Assembly (NCBI RefSeq): GCF_044326205.1
Contig: NZ_JBIRCY010000013.1
Location: 1-64,000 of the forward strand
Direction of reading: 5' to 3'
DNA length: 64,000 nucleotides
DNA from: Kumtagia sp044326205
GTDB lineage: Bacteria > Pseudomonadota > Alphaproteobacteria > Rhizobiales > Rhizobiaceae
Positions 7,633-15,038 of this stretch are shown in pieces. Positions within the stretch are counted from its first letter, which is position 1, and each line of letters starts with the position of its first letter. The notes beneath the pieces were generated by a model that worked only from the letters and a program-made list of their open reading frames with translations, searched no databases and was not told the origin of the DNA. Both the position numbers and the translations under genes were made by a program.

Positions 7633-7902
7633 TCAATCGGCCTGTACCGGCACGAGCATCGGCCGGTAGACGACGATCGGACCATCCCACCGGTCGAAAT
7701 CCGAATCGTAACGCCGCGCGCTGCGGGCGAGGTCGATGCGCTGCAGGCATTCGGCAAACGCGTCGGTACGTGCCCGGAACCCGTAGCCGCGGCATTTGTC
7801 CTCGTCGGCGGCGCGCTGCTGCTCGCCCGTCATGCAACCGGAGCACAGGGCGGCCAAGCCTGCCACGATCAGGGCCTTGCGCCACATGGCGGCTCTCCTC
7901 AT
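7633..7902 (-). CDS. Small lipoprotein of unknown function
   Basis: 89 residues (84 if the second ATG at 7887 is used). The signal peptide ends in a lipobox LCSGC, giving a short lipoprotein of about 65 residues. The mature part includes QQRAADEDKCRGYGF and DAFAECLQRIDLARS, with two further cysteines that may pair. Short proteins of this kind are common in Rhizobiales, but I know of no assigned role. It lies 65 bp downstream of the cytosine deaminase gene on the same strand. Confidence 0.7.
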   Translation of the reverse strand: MRRAAMWRKALIVAGLAALCSGCMTGEQQRAADEDKCRGYGFRARTDAFAECLQRIDLARSARRYDSDFDRWDGPIVVYRPMLVPVQAD

Positions 7903-7967
7903 TCGAATCCTGAATTCAGTAGTATACTTTATCCGAGCGAGGAAGAGGGATCGAAGCCGCCCTGCCG

Positions 7968-9251
7968 TTAGGCCGGAGGTATGTGCCGCCGTTCGACGGT
8001 CTCCGGCCGCCCGGCGAGGGTCAATTTCGTCGCCCGCTTCTCGCGCTCGGCGACAACCTTGCCACGCGAGATCACGCAGAGCCGCTCAGCACGCAGGCGT
8101 AGCGCCTCGACGCGGTTGCCGGCGTCAAGCACGACAAGGCTGGCGCGTTTGCCCACTTCCAGCCCGAGATGGTCGAGGCTCATGATCGCCGCGTTGACCT
8201 TGGTCACCATGTCGAAGCAATGCGCCATGTCGGCGGGGCTGGTCATCTGCGCCACATGCAGGCCCATGAAGGCGACGTCCAGCATGTCGGCGGTGCCCAG
8301 CGGATACCAGGGATCGAGCACGCAATCCTGACCCCAGCCGACGCGGATGCCGTGCTTCAGCATCTCCGGCACGCGGGTCATGCCGCGGCGTTTCGGATAG
8401 GTGTCGTGGCGGCCCTGGATGACGATGTTGATCAGCGGGTTGGGGATGGCGGAAACCTGCGCCTCGGCGATCAGCGGCAGCAGTTTCGAGACGTAATAAT
8501 TGTCCATGGAATGCATCGACGTGAGATGCGAGCCGGCCACCCTGCCCTGCAATCCCAGCCGCTGCGTCTCATAGGCAAGCTGCTCGATGTGGCGCGACAT
8601 CGGGTCGTCAGTCTCGTCGCAATGGACGTCGACCATCAGCCCGCGCTTCTCGGCGATCCCGCAAAGCTCGGTCACCGAGCGGCGGCCATCCTCCATGGTT
8701 CGCTCGAAATGCGGAATGCCGCCGACCACGTCGACGCCCATGTCGAGCGCCCGCAACGTGTTTTCGCGGGCGGTCGGGTCGCGGTAAAATCCGTCCTGCG
8801 GGAAGGCGACAAGCTGCAGGTCGATATAAGGCGCAACAGTCTTCTTCACGTCGAGCAGCGTCTCGACGGCGAGCAGCCGGTCGTCACAGGTGTCGACATG
8901 GGTGCGGATGGCGAGCAGACCCATCGAGACGGCCCAGTCGCAATAGGCGAGTGCGCGTTGCTTGACCGCCTCGTGTGTCAACAACGGCTTCAACTCGCCC
9001 CATAGCGCAATGCCTTCCAGCAGTGTCCCCGAAGCGTTGATGCGCGGGATGCCGTAGGACAGCGTCGCGTCCATATGGAAATGCGGGTCGACGAAAGGCT
9101 GCGAGACGAGGTTTCCCGTGGCGTCGATGACGCGGCCCGCCTCCGCCTCGATGCGCGGCTCGATAGCGACGATCGTCTCGCCGGAAATGCCAATATCGGC
9201 GACGCGGCCATCGGCAAGCGCGCCGCCCCTGACGATCAGGTCAAATGTCAT
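7968..9251 (-). CDS. codA: Cytosine deaminase (CodA-like amidohydrolase)
   Basis: 427 residues, the same length as E. coli CodA. It deaminates cytosine, or related bases such as isoguanine, to uracil or xanthine in the cytoplasm. Metal ligands fit: H57 and H59 in HFHMD, H210 in HCDE and D309 in GQDC. The catalytic Glu213 and His242 (SHLTSMHSM) and the base-binding Gln152 are present. The residue after the last metal Asp, Asp in E. coli (314), is Cys310 here, which may alter base preference. Its start overlaps the upstream permease stop by 4 bp, so it is the last enzyme of the BMP-type transporter operon. That context suggests the transporter brings in a nucleobase or nucleoside that this enzyme handles. 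Confidence 0.88.
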   Translation of the reverse strand: MTFDLIVRGGALADGRVADIGISGETIVAIEPRIEAEAGRVIDATGNLVSQPFVDPHFHMDATLSYGIPRINASGTLLEGIALWGELKPLLTHEAVKQRALAYCDWAVSMGLLAIRTHVDTCDDRLLAVETLLDVKKTVAPYIDLQLVAFPQDGFYRDPTARENTLRALDMGVDVVGGIPHFERTMEDGRRSVTELCGIAEKRGLMVDVHCDETDDPMSRHIEQLAYETQRLGLQGRVAGSHLTSMHSMDNYYVSKLLPLIAEAQVSAIPNPLINIVIQGRHDTYPKRRGMTRVPEMLKHGIRVGWGQDCVLDPWYPLGTADMLDVAFMGLHVAQMTSPADMAHCFDMVTKVNAAIMSLDHLGLEVGKRASLVVLDAGNRVEALRLRAERLCVISRGKVVAEREKRATKLTLAGRPETVERRHIPPA

Positions 9252-10189
9252 CGTTCGCCTTTCTGATAGGGGATCATCAGCGCCCTCGGATACGTTGCCC
9301 GGCGCGCGACGAGGACGAGCGCCAGGATCGACAGCACGTAAGGCATCATCAAAAAGATCTGGTAGGGCACGACCCCGCCGGTGATCTGCTGCAGCCGCAC
9401 CTGGTAGGCGTCAAAGGCGGCGAACAGGATGGCGCCGATCAGCGCCTTGCCCGGCCGCCACGAGCCGAACACCACCAGCGCGATGCAAATCCAGCCGCGG
9501 CCGTTGATCATCTCGAAGAAGAACGAGTTGAAGGCCGACATGGTCAGGAACGCACCGCCCACCGCCATCAGCGCGCTGCCCGCCATGACGGCGCCGATGC
9601 GGATGCCGCTGACGGAAATGCCCTGCGCCTCGACGGCGGAAGGATTTTCGCCGGCGGCGCGTAGCGCCAGCCCCAGCGGCGTGCGGTAGAGCACCCAGGC
9701 GACGACCACCACGCTGGCGAAGGCCAGATAGGTCAGCGGCGTCTGCGAGAACAGTGCCTCGCCGACGACCGGGATTTTCGCTAGGCCGGGGATCGGCAGC
9801 GGCGCGAAAGGCTCGATCTTCGGCGGCGAGGTGACTTCGGGGAGCACCAGCCGGTAGGTGAAATAGGTCAGGCTGGTGGCCAGCAGGGTGATGCCGATGC
9901 CGACCACATGCTGCGACAGGCCGAGCGGCACGGTGAGCAGGCCGTGCAGCAGGCCGAACAGCGCACCAGACACCGCCGCCACGGCGACGCCGGTCCACAA
10001 ATCGCCGCCGGAATAGACCGTGAACCAGCCGGCGAAGGCGCCGACCGTCATGATGCCTTCGATGCCGAGATTGAGCACGCCGGCGCGCTCGCAGATCAGT
10101 TCGCCCATGGTGGCGAAGATCAGCGGCGAGGCGATGCGGATCGCGGCGACCCAGAAGGAGGCGGTGAGCAGGATGTCGAGGGCTTGCAT
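9248..10189 (-). CDS. BMP-type nucleoside ABC transporter permease 2 (NupQ/YufQ-like)
   Basis: 313 residues with 8-10 hydrophobic segments. The characteristic stretch ATMGELICERAGVLNLGIEGIM near the N-terminus and LGLALRAAGENPSAVEAQGI in the cytoplasmic coupling region identify the branched-chain/nucleoside-type permease family (BPD_transp_2). It pairs with the permease at 10413-11462 to form the membrane channel. ATG 10189 begins just before the first membrane segment. A longer open frame up to 10354 only reads through the palindromic repeat and is not real. The 3' end overlaps the deaminase start. Confidence 0.9.
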   Translation of the reverse strand: MQALDILLTASFWVAAIRIASPLIFATMGELICERAGVLNLGIEGIMTVGAFAGWFTVYSGGDLWTGVAVAAVSGALFGLLHGLLTVPLGLSQHVVGIGITLLATSLTYFTYRLVLPEVTSPPKIEPFAPLPIPGLAKIPVVGEALFSQTPLTYLAFASVVVVAWVLYRTPLGLALRAAGENPSAVEAQGISVSGIRIGAVMAGSALMAVGGAFLTMSAFNSFFFEMINGRGWICIALVVFGSWRPGKALIGAILFAAFDAYQVRLQQITGGVVPYQIFLMMPYVLSILALVLVARRATYPRALMIPYQKGER

Positions 10190-10235
10190 CACATGCCTCG
10201 CGATGTTGATAAAGAAACCTTGCGGGGCAGGCACT

Positions 10236-10405
10236 CCTTCGCACCCCCCTCTGTCCTGCCGGACATCTCCCCCGCAAGGGGGGAGATTGGCAGCTTCGCG
10301 TTTAGCACTCCTTCTGCAACCTCGATAATTGGCGAAACCAAAGCGGCAGGCCAATCTCCCCCCTTGCGGGGGAGATGTCCGGCAGGACAGAGGGGGGTGC
10401 GAAGG
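10236..10405. repeat. Palindromic element, copy A: 55-bp perfect arms, 60-bp centre
   Basis: Two 55-bp arms (10236-10290 and 10351-10405) are exact reverse complements around a 60-bp spacer. The arms carry CCCCCTCTGTCCTGCCGG and a C-run/G-run hairpin. The whole 170-bp unit fills the gap between the two permease genes. A second copy with the same layout and spacer length lies at 11511-11674. Similar intergenic palindromes are abundant in rhizobia. In RNA the arms would form a very long hairpin between two operon genes. Confidence 0.85.
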
Positions 10406-10412
10406 GGCACGA

Positions 10413-11462
10413 CTACCTCCACCGCACCCGGTACCGCGACAAGAGGATCGCCACGACCATGGTCAGCAGCGCGGTGGCGACCATCACGTCGGCGATGTAG
10501 CTCGGCACGCCGGCGGAACGGCTCATGGCGTCGGCGCCGACAAAAATGCCGGCGACGAAGATCGCGGCGGCAACCACGCCGAGCGGATTGAGCATGGCGA
10601 GCATGGCGACCACAATGCCGGAATAGCCGTAGCCCGGGGATAGATCGAGCGTGAGATTGCCCTTCAGCCCGGCGACTTCCGAAAATCCGGCGAGCGCCGC
10701 CAGTCCGCCGGACAGGAGCGCGGTCTTCATCAGCACGCGATTGACCGGAATGCCGGCGAAGCGTGCGGCTTCCGGATTGTGGCCGACGGCGCGCATCTCG
10801 TAACCCAGCGCCGTCTTTTTCATGATGATCCAGACCACGACGGCGGAAAAGATTGCCAGGACAAAGCCATAGTGCAGGCGTTTGCCCTGGATGATGCGCG
10901 GCAGTTGCGCGGCCTCAATCACCTTGCGCGATTGCGGCCAGCCGAGGCCAGTCGGGTCCTTCAGCACGCCTTCCAGCAGCATGGAAACGAAAAGCACCAC
11001 GATGAAGTTGAGCAGCAGCGTGGTGACCACTTCATCGACGCCGAGCCTTGTCTTCAGCAGCGCCGGGCCGAGCAGCAGCAGCGCGCCGGCCAGCATGGCG
11101 GCGGCGGCGATGACGGGAAGCAGCAGATAGGACGGCCACGGCAGCAGGCCGGTGCCGAGCACGACGGTGACGACCCCGCCGACATAGAGCTGCGCCTCCG
11201 CACCGATGTTCCAGAGCTTTGCGCGGAAAGCGACGGCGACCGCCAGGCCAGTGAAGATCAGCGGGGTAGCGCGTGTCAGCGTTTCCAGCAACGCGAATTG
11301 CGAACCGGCGGCTCCCCGCGCCACGAGGGTGAAGACCGACAGCGGGTCAGCGCCGGCCGCCAGCACCAGCAGCGCCGCAAACCCCAGCGTGACAATGATC
11401 GCGCCGACCGGGTAAAGCAGCGTCGCGGCCAGCGACGGCACGGGTTTCGGCTCAAGGCGCAT
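10413..11462 (-). CDS. BMP-type nucleoside ABC transporter permease 1 (NupP/YufP-like)
   Basis: 350 residues with about 8-10 membrane segments. FTGLAVAVAFRAKLWNIGAEAQLYVGG is the family signature region (read in parts), and YEMRAVGHNPEAARFAGI is the cytoplasmic coupling segment. ATG 11462 is chosen because AAAAGG precedes it and the protein then begins directly before the first membrane segment. Upstream frames up to 11591 are repeat DNA. It forms the transporter with the second permease (9248-10189) and the double ATPase (11691-13235). Confidence 0.9.
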   Translation of the reverse strand: MRLEPKPVPSLAATLLYPVGAIIVTLGFAALLVLAAGADPLSVFTLVARGAAGSQFALLETLTRATPLIFTGLAVAVAFRAKLWNIGAEAQLYVGGVVTVVLGTGLLPWPSYLLLPVIAAAAMLAGALLLLGPALLKTRLGVDEVVTTLLLNFIVVLFVSMLLEGVLKDPTGLGWPQSRKVIEAAQLPRIIQGKRLHYGFVLAIFSAVVVWIIMKKTALGYEMRAVGHNPEAARFAGIPVNRVLMKTALLSGGLAALAGFSEVAGLKGNLTLDLSPGYGYSGIVVAMLAMLNPLGVVAAAIFVAGIFVGADAMSRSAGVPSYIADVMVATALLTMVVAILLSRYRVRWR

Positions 11463-11510
11463 ATTGGAGCCTTTTGCCGACATGACGGTGGGGTGAACCT
11501 CGGCGCTCTG

Positions 11511-11674
11511 TCGCACCCCCCTCTGTCCTGCCGGACATCTCCCCCTCAAGGGGGGAGATTGGCAGCGTGATCGCTGCCGCTCTTCCTGCACCGTTGGTGA
11601 TTGGCGAAACCAGAACGGCCGGCCAATCTCCCCCCTTGAGGGGGAGATGTCCGACAGGACAGAGGGGGGTGCGA
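11511..11674. repeat. Palindromic element, copy B: 52-bp arms, 60-bp centre
   Basis: Arms at 11511-11562 and 11623-11674 are reverse complements with a single mismatch and are separated by 60 bp. The spacer's right half (TTGGCGAAACCA and CGGC) matches the spacer of copy A in the same orientation, so both are copies of one element rather than chance palindromes. It occupies the gap between the ATPase gene and permease 1. Confidence 0.85.
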
Positions 11675-11690
11675 AGGTGCGCCGACTTCC

Positions 11691-13235
11691 TCACGCCGCC
11701 GCCTCCAGCCCATGCCCGGCCATCAATTCCCCGAGTTGTTGGATCGACCGCTGGCCGCGCTTGGTGACGGACGAGATGCGGCCCTTCGAGATCACCGCGA
11801 TGCGGTCCGACAGCGCCATGATCTCCTCCAGATCCTCCGAGATCAGCAACACGGCGGCCCCACGGTCGCGCGCCTCGATCAGCCTTCCATGCACATAGGC
11901 GACGGCGCCGACATCTAGGCCCCGCGTCGGCTGGTTGGCGACGATGATGCGCGGGGCGGGATCGAGCGCCCGGCCGAGAATGAGCTTTTGCATGTTGCCG
12001 CCGGACAGGAGACGGATACGGGTGTCTGGCGACGGGCATTTCACGTCGTACTCGGCGATGATTTCTTCCGCGAAGGCGCGCGCGGCATCCCAGTCGAGGA
12101 AGCCGCGGTTGCAGAAGCGTGGCGAGCGATAGCTTTCGAGGATGAGGTTTTCGGCGACCGTCATGTCGCCGATGGTGCCGACGGCGTGGCGGTCCTCCGG
12201 GATGCGGCCGATGCCGAGGTCGAGAGCCTCCAGCGTCGACCATGGCTGGCGCTGCTCGCCGGCCAGCGTGATGGTGCCTGCCGTCGGCGGCTCGCTGCCC
12301 GACAGCAGCGCGGCGAGCGCCGCCTGGCCGTTGCCTGAAACACCGGCAAGGCCAAGGATTTCGCCGTCTTTCAGGGTCAGCGAAGCACGGTCCAGCCGCG
12401 CGCCGGAGCTTTTGCCGGCGGTCGATACCTCCTCCAGCACCAGCACGCGCCCGCCGAACGGCACGTCGACGATCGGCGGCAGCGACGGTTCCTGCCCGAC
12501 CATCAGCGCCGCAAGATCGGAGCGCGTGGTCTCCGACGTGCGGCGCTCGCCGGCGAGCTTGCCGCCGCGCAGCACCAGCACACGGTCGCTCACTGCCATC
12601 ACCTCGTTGAGCTTGTGTGAGATGAAGATGATCGACAGCCCCTGCCCGACCAGCAATTTCAGCGTCTTGAACAGGGCCTCTGTCTCGGCCGGCGTCAGCA
12701 CGGCGGTCGGCTCGTCGAGGATCAGCACCCGCGCCTCGCGATAAAGCGCCTTCAAAATCTCGACGCGCTGCCGTTCGCCGACCGAGAGCGCCGACACCAG
12801 CGCGCCGGGGTCGACCGCGAGGCCGAAATCGCTCGCCAGCCGGCCGATGCGCAGCCGCGCCTCCGTGCGGTCGAAGCGCGGCCGCCACATGGACTGCGTA
12901 CCGAGCGCAATGTTTTCCAGCACTGTCAGGTTCTCGGCCAGCGTGAAATGCTGGTGCACCATGCCGATGCCGGCCTTCAGCGCAGCACCCGGATCGCCGG
13001 GGTGCAGGCGCTTGCCGAAGGCCTCGACAGTGCCATCGTCGGCGACATAGTGGCCGAACAGGATGTTCATCAGCGTCGTCTTGCCAGCGCCGTTCTCGCC
13101 GAGCAGGGCAACAATCTCGCCCCTGGCGAGGTCGAAGGAGATTGAATCGTTGGCGACAAGCGCACCGAAACGCTTGGTGATGTTTTGCAGGCGGAGAACA
13201 GGTACAACCGCTTCTGGTGGCAAAGCGGGGTTCAA
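11691..13235 (-). CDS. BMP-type nucleoside ABC transporter, double-domain ATPase
   Basis: 514 residues with two ABC domains in tandem, as in NupO/YufO and RbsA. Domain 1 is complete, with Walker A GENGAGKTT, signature LSVGERQR and Walker B VLILDEP. Domain 2 is of the degenerate kind usual in this family, with GVSGNGQA in place of Walker A, signature LSGGNMQK and IIVANQP for Walker B. It energises import through the two downstream permeases. The first possible start is TTG 13235, since an in-frame stop lies just upstream, or a TTG four codons later. The weak start codon is worth noting. Confidence 0.92.
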   Translation of the reverse strand: MNPALPPEAVVPVLRLQNITKRFGALVANDSISFDLARGEIVALLGENGAGKTTLMNILFGHYVADDGTVEAFGKRLHPGDPGAALKAGIGMVHQHFTLAENLTVLENIALGTQSMWRPRFDRTEARLRIGRLASDFGLAVDPGALVSALSVGERQRVEILKALYREARVLILDEPTAVLTPAETEALFKTLKLLVGQGLSIIFISHKLNEVMAVSDRVLVLRGGKLAGERRTSETTRSDLAALMVGQEPSLPPIVDVPFGGRVLVLEEVSTAGKSSGARLDRASLTLKDGEILGLAGVSGNGQAALAALLSGSEPPTAGTITLAGEQRQPWSTLEALDLGIGRIPEDRHAVGTIGDMTVAENLILESYRSPRFCNRGFLDWDAARAFAEEIIAEYDVKCPSPDTRIRLLSGGNMQKLILGRALDPAPRIIVANQPTRGLDVGAVAYVHGRLIEARDRGAAVLLISEDLEEIMALSDRIAVISKGRISSVTKRGQRSIQQLGELMAGHGLEAAA

Positions 13236-13266
13236 GAAGGGTTACCCTTATCGCAAACGCTAGTCA

Positions 13267-13449
13267 TCAGTCTCCACCGCCGTCCGGACCATGGCTAGCG
13301 TTGGCATTGTTGCCGTCCGCCCATTGGCCGTTATCCGATCCGACTTCCCGGCTGCTGCGTCGAAGAAAGGCCGGCCGCATGAAATAAGCAACAGCCAGCG
13401 CCAGAATCGCAAAAATGACTGCGAACCGAAGCCATAGCGACCAGTCCAT
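13267..13449 (-). CDS. Small single-pass membrane protein inside the transporter operon
   Basis: 60 residues. One membrane segment (LWLRFAVIFAILALAVAYFM, about 5-24) is followed by a short basic stretch (RPAFLRRSSR) and a polar tail ending GPDGGGD. The tail is rich in Asn, Gly and Asp. AGGAA lies about 10 nt before the ATG. It sits between the binding-protein and ATPase genes on the same strand, 31 bp before the ATPase start. I do not recognise a family. Small membrane proteins in such positions sometimes modulate transporters, but that is speculation here. Confidence 0.6.
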   Translation of the reverse strand: MDWSLWLRFAVIFAILALAVAYFMRPAFLRRSSREVGSDNGQWADGNNANASHGPDGGGD

Positions 13450-13578
13450 TGCAGAACATTCCTACCAGGTTGCTCCCCTGCCCATCGACAACCCTGCGAC
13501 GAAAGAGTTGCAGGCAGGCTGTCGTGAGGGGCGTCACCAAACTGACGACGCCGCCGCTGCCCCTCATCCGCCTACCGG

Positions 13579-13605
13579 CATCTTCTCCCCGCGGACGGGA
13601 AGATG
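13579..13605. terminator. Hairpin just after the BMP-type binding-protein gene
   Basis: CATCTTC (13579-13585) pairs with GAAGATG (13599-13605) around a GC-rich loop, 8 bp beyond the binding-protein stop codon on the minus strand. No T-run follows. Hairpins here often protect the binding-protein message and lower expression of the genes behind it. It may also be a fragment of a palindromic repeat. Confidence 0.45.
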
Positions 13606-13613
13606 AACGTTGA

Positions 13614-14651
13614 TTAGCTCGACTTCGGCTCCTCGTCGTTGATGACCACCGTGAACGAGCCGTCCTTGATCGCCTTTTCCTTCTCGGCGACCAGTTTTTT
13701 GGCCTCTTCCGGCACCTTGCCGTCAAACGTACCGAGCGGGGCCAGCGAGCAGCCGCCTTCTTTCATGAAGGAATAGACGCCGTAGTCCTCCGCCTTGAAG
13801 CTGCCTGCCTTCACGGCGGCGATCGCTTTGTCGAGCGTGGGCTCGAAATGCCAGAGCGCCGAGGCGACCACCGTCTCCGGATAGTCGGCCTGCGTGTCGA
13901 TGACGTTGCCGATGGCCAGAACCTTGCGTTCCTTGGCCGCATCGGACACGCCGAAACGCTCGGCGTAGAGCAGGTCGGCGCCGCCATCGATCTGGGCGAA
14001 GGCGGTTTCCTTGGCTTTCGGCGGGTCGAACCAGGACCCGATGAAGGCCACCTGGAATTTCGTGTCGGGCGCCACTTCCTTCACGCCGGCCATGAAGGCG
14101 TGCATCAGCCGGTTGACCTCGGGGATCGGATAGCCGCCAACCATGCCGATGTTCTTCGACTTGGTCATGGCGCCGGCGACGATGCCGCTGAGATAGGAGG
14201 CGTCCTGGATGTAATTGTCGAAAGTCGAGAAATTGGGAAGTGCTGCTTCCGGCTTGAAGCTCGATCCCATCAGGAAGGCGACGTCCGGATAGTCCTTGGC
14301 GACGATGCGGGCAGCGTCCTCGACGCCGAACACCTCGCCGAGGATCAGCTTGTTGCCGGCCTCCGCATATTCGCGCATCACGCGCTCGTAGTCGGTGTTG
14401 GTAACGTTTTCGGTGGCAACGTATTCGATGTCGCCGCGATCCTTGGCGGCATTCGCCGCCTTGTGCAGCCGGCTCACCCATTGCTGCTCGAAGGGCACGG
14501 TGTAGATTGCAGCAACCTTGAGCTTCTCCTGCGCGAAAAGCCGCGTCGGCAGGCTTGACGCGACCGACAGCGCGGCGCCCGCGCCGGCAGCCTTCAACAT
14601 GGTACGACGAGAGAGCCCGGACAGGGTCCGGGACGGTATTCGACTGGGCAT
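13614..14651 (-). CDS. BMP family ABC transporter substrate-binding protein
   Basis: 345 residues. A Tat-type signal (SRRTMLKAAGAGAAL, about 14-28) precedes a BMP/Med-family periplasmic domain starting LKVAAIYTVPFEQQWV. Typical segments are ILGEVFGVEDAARIV, VGGYPIPEVNRLMHAF, GSWFDPPKAKETA and GADLLYAERFGV. Family members bind purine nucleosides or related bases. It is the first gene of the operon that continues with a small membrane protein, the ATPase, two permeases and cytosine deaminase, so its ligand may be a base or nucleoside metabolised by CodA. Confidence 0.92.
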   Translation of the reverse strand: MPSRIPSRTLSGLSRRTMLKAAGAGAALSVASSLPTRLFAQEKLKVAAIYTVPFEQQWVSRLHKAANAAKDRGDIEYVATENVTNTDYERVMREYAEAGNKLILGEVFGVEDAARIVAKDYPDVAFLMGSSFKPEAALPNFSTFDNYIQDASYLSGIVAGAMTKSKNIGMVGGYPIPEVNRLMHAFMAGVKEVAPDTKFQVAFIGSWFDPPKAKETAFAQIDGGADLLYAERFGVSDAAKERKVLAIGNVIDTQADYPETVVASALWHFEPTLDKAIAAVKAGSFKAEDYGVYSFMKEGGCSLAPLGTFDGKVPEEAKKLVAEKEKAIKDGSFTVVINDEEPKSS

Positions 14652-15038
14652 TCGACCACCTCTGGTTGGCAGGCTTCAGGTTGAAAACTGATCCCGTTTT
14701 TTATCGTTTGGTAAACGTTATGCGAATTTCGGCAGGCCGGCAATCCGGGCTCTTTCGGCTTTCCCCATCGGACTTTCTGGTGCAGCGGCAGGAACGCGAG
14801 CGCCGGTGCAAATTGACGCAGGCCGTTGCCCCGCATCCTGTCGCGGCTCATTTATTGCACTGCAACAAAACGGCTGGACATAACGACATGTCCGCCCCAA
14901 ACTCACTCGAAACGGACGCCGCCCCGTGCCTGCCCAGTTCGCTTCGATCCACGAAGGCATAGACCAGCCGCCATCCTGCGTATAGGGTAACCCGGCGTTT
15001 GGAGCGGAACGCCGCAAGGCAAGACCAAGGTGAACGGC
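14652..15038. other. Divergent intergenic region between nucleoside-uptake and glycosyltransferase operons
   Basis: 387 bp without a supported gene. The left end is AT-rich (TTTTTTATCGTTTGG) and should hold the promoter of the minus-strand transporter operon. A short palindrome lies at 14705-14717. The right two-thirds are ordinary GC-rich sequence, with TTATTGCACTGCAACAAAA near 14850-14868 as the only AT-rich island. Plus-strand promoters are probable but not certain. Confidence 0.6.
14705..14717. promoter_or_regulatory. Short palindrome upstream of the BMP transporter operon
   Basis: CGTTT-GGT-AAACG is a perfect 5-bp inverted repeat with a 3-bp centre, 54 bp upstream of the binding-protein start. 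Position and symmetry suggest an operator (LacI- or GntR-like). No regulator gene is adjacent. Confidence 0.35.

Noticed and set aside
10190..10354. N-terminal extension of permease 2
   Set aside because: The extra 55 codons read through the palindromic repeat; the true start precedes the first membrane segment at 10189.
11463..11591. N-terminal extension of permease 1
   Set aside because: It is translated repeat DNA; ATG 11462 has a ribosome site and starts the membrane domain.
10236..11674. Possible CRISPR or transposon ends formed by the palindromic repeats
   Set aside because: Only two copies 1.1 kb apart with internal inverted arms, no direct-repeat/spacer series and no transposase gene.
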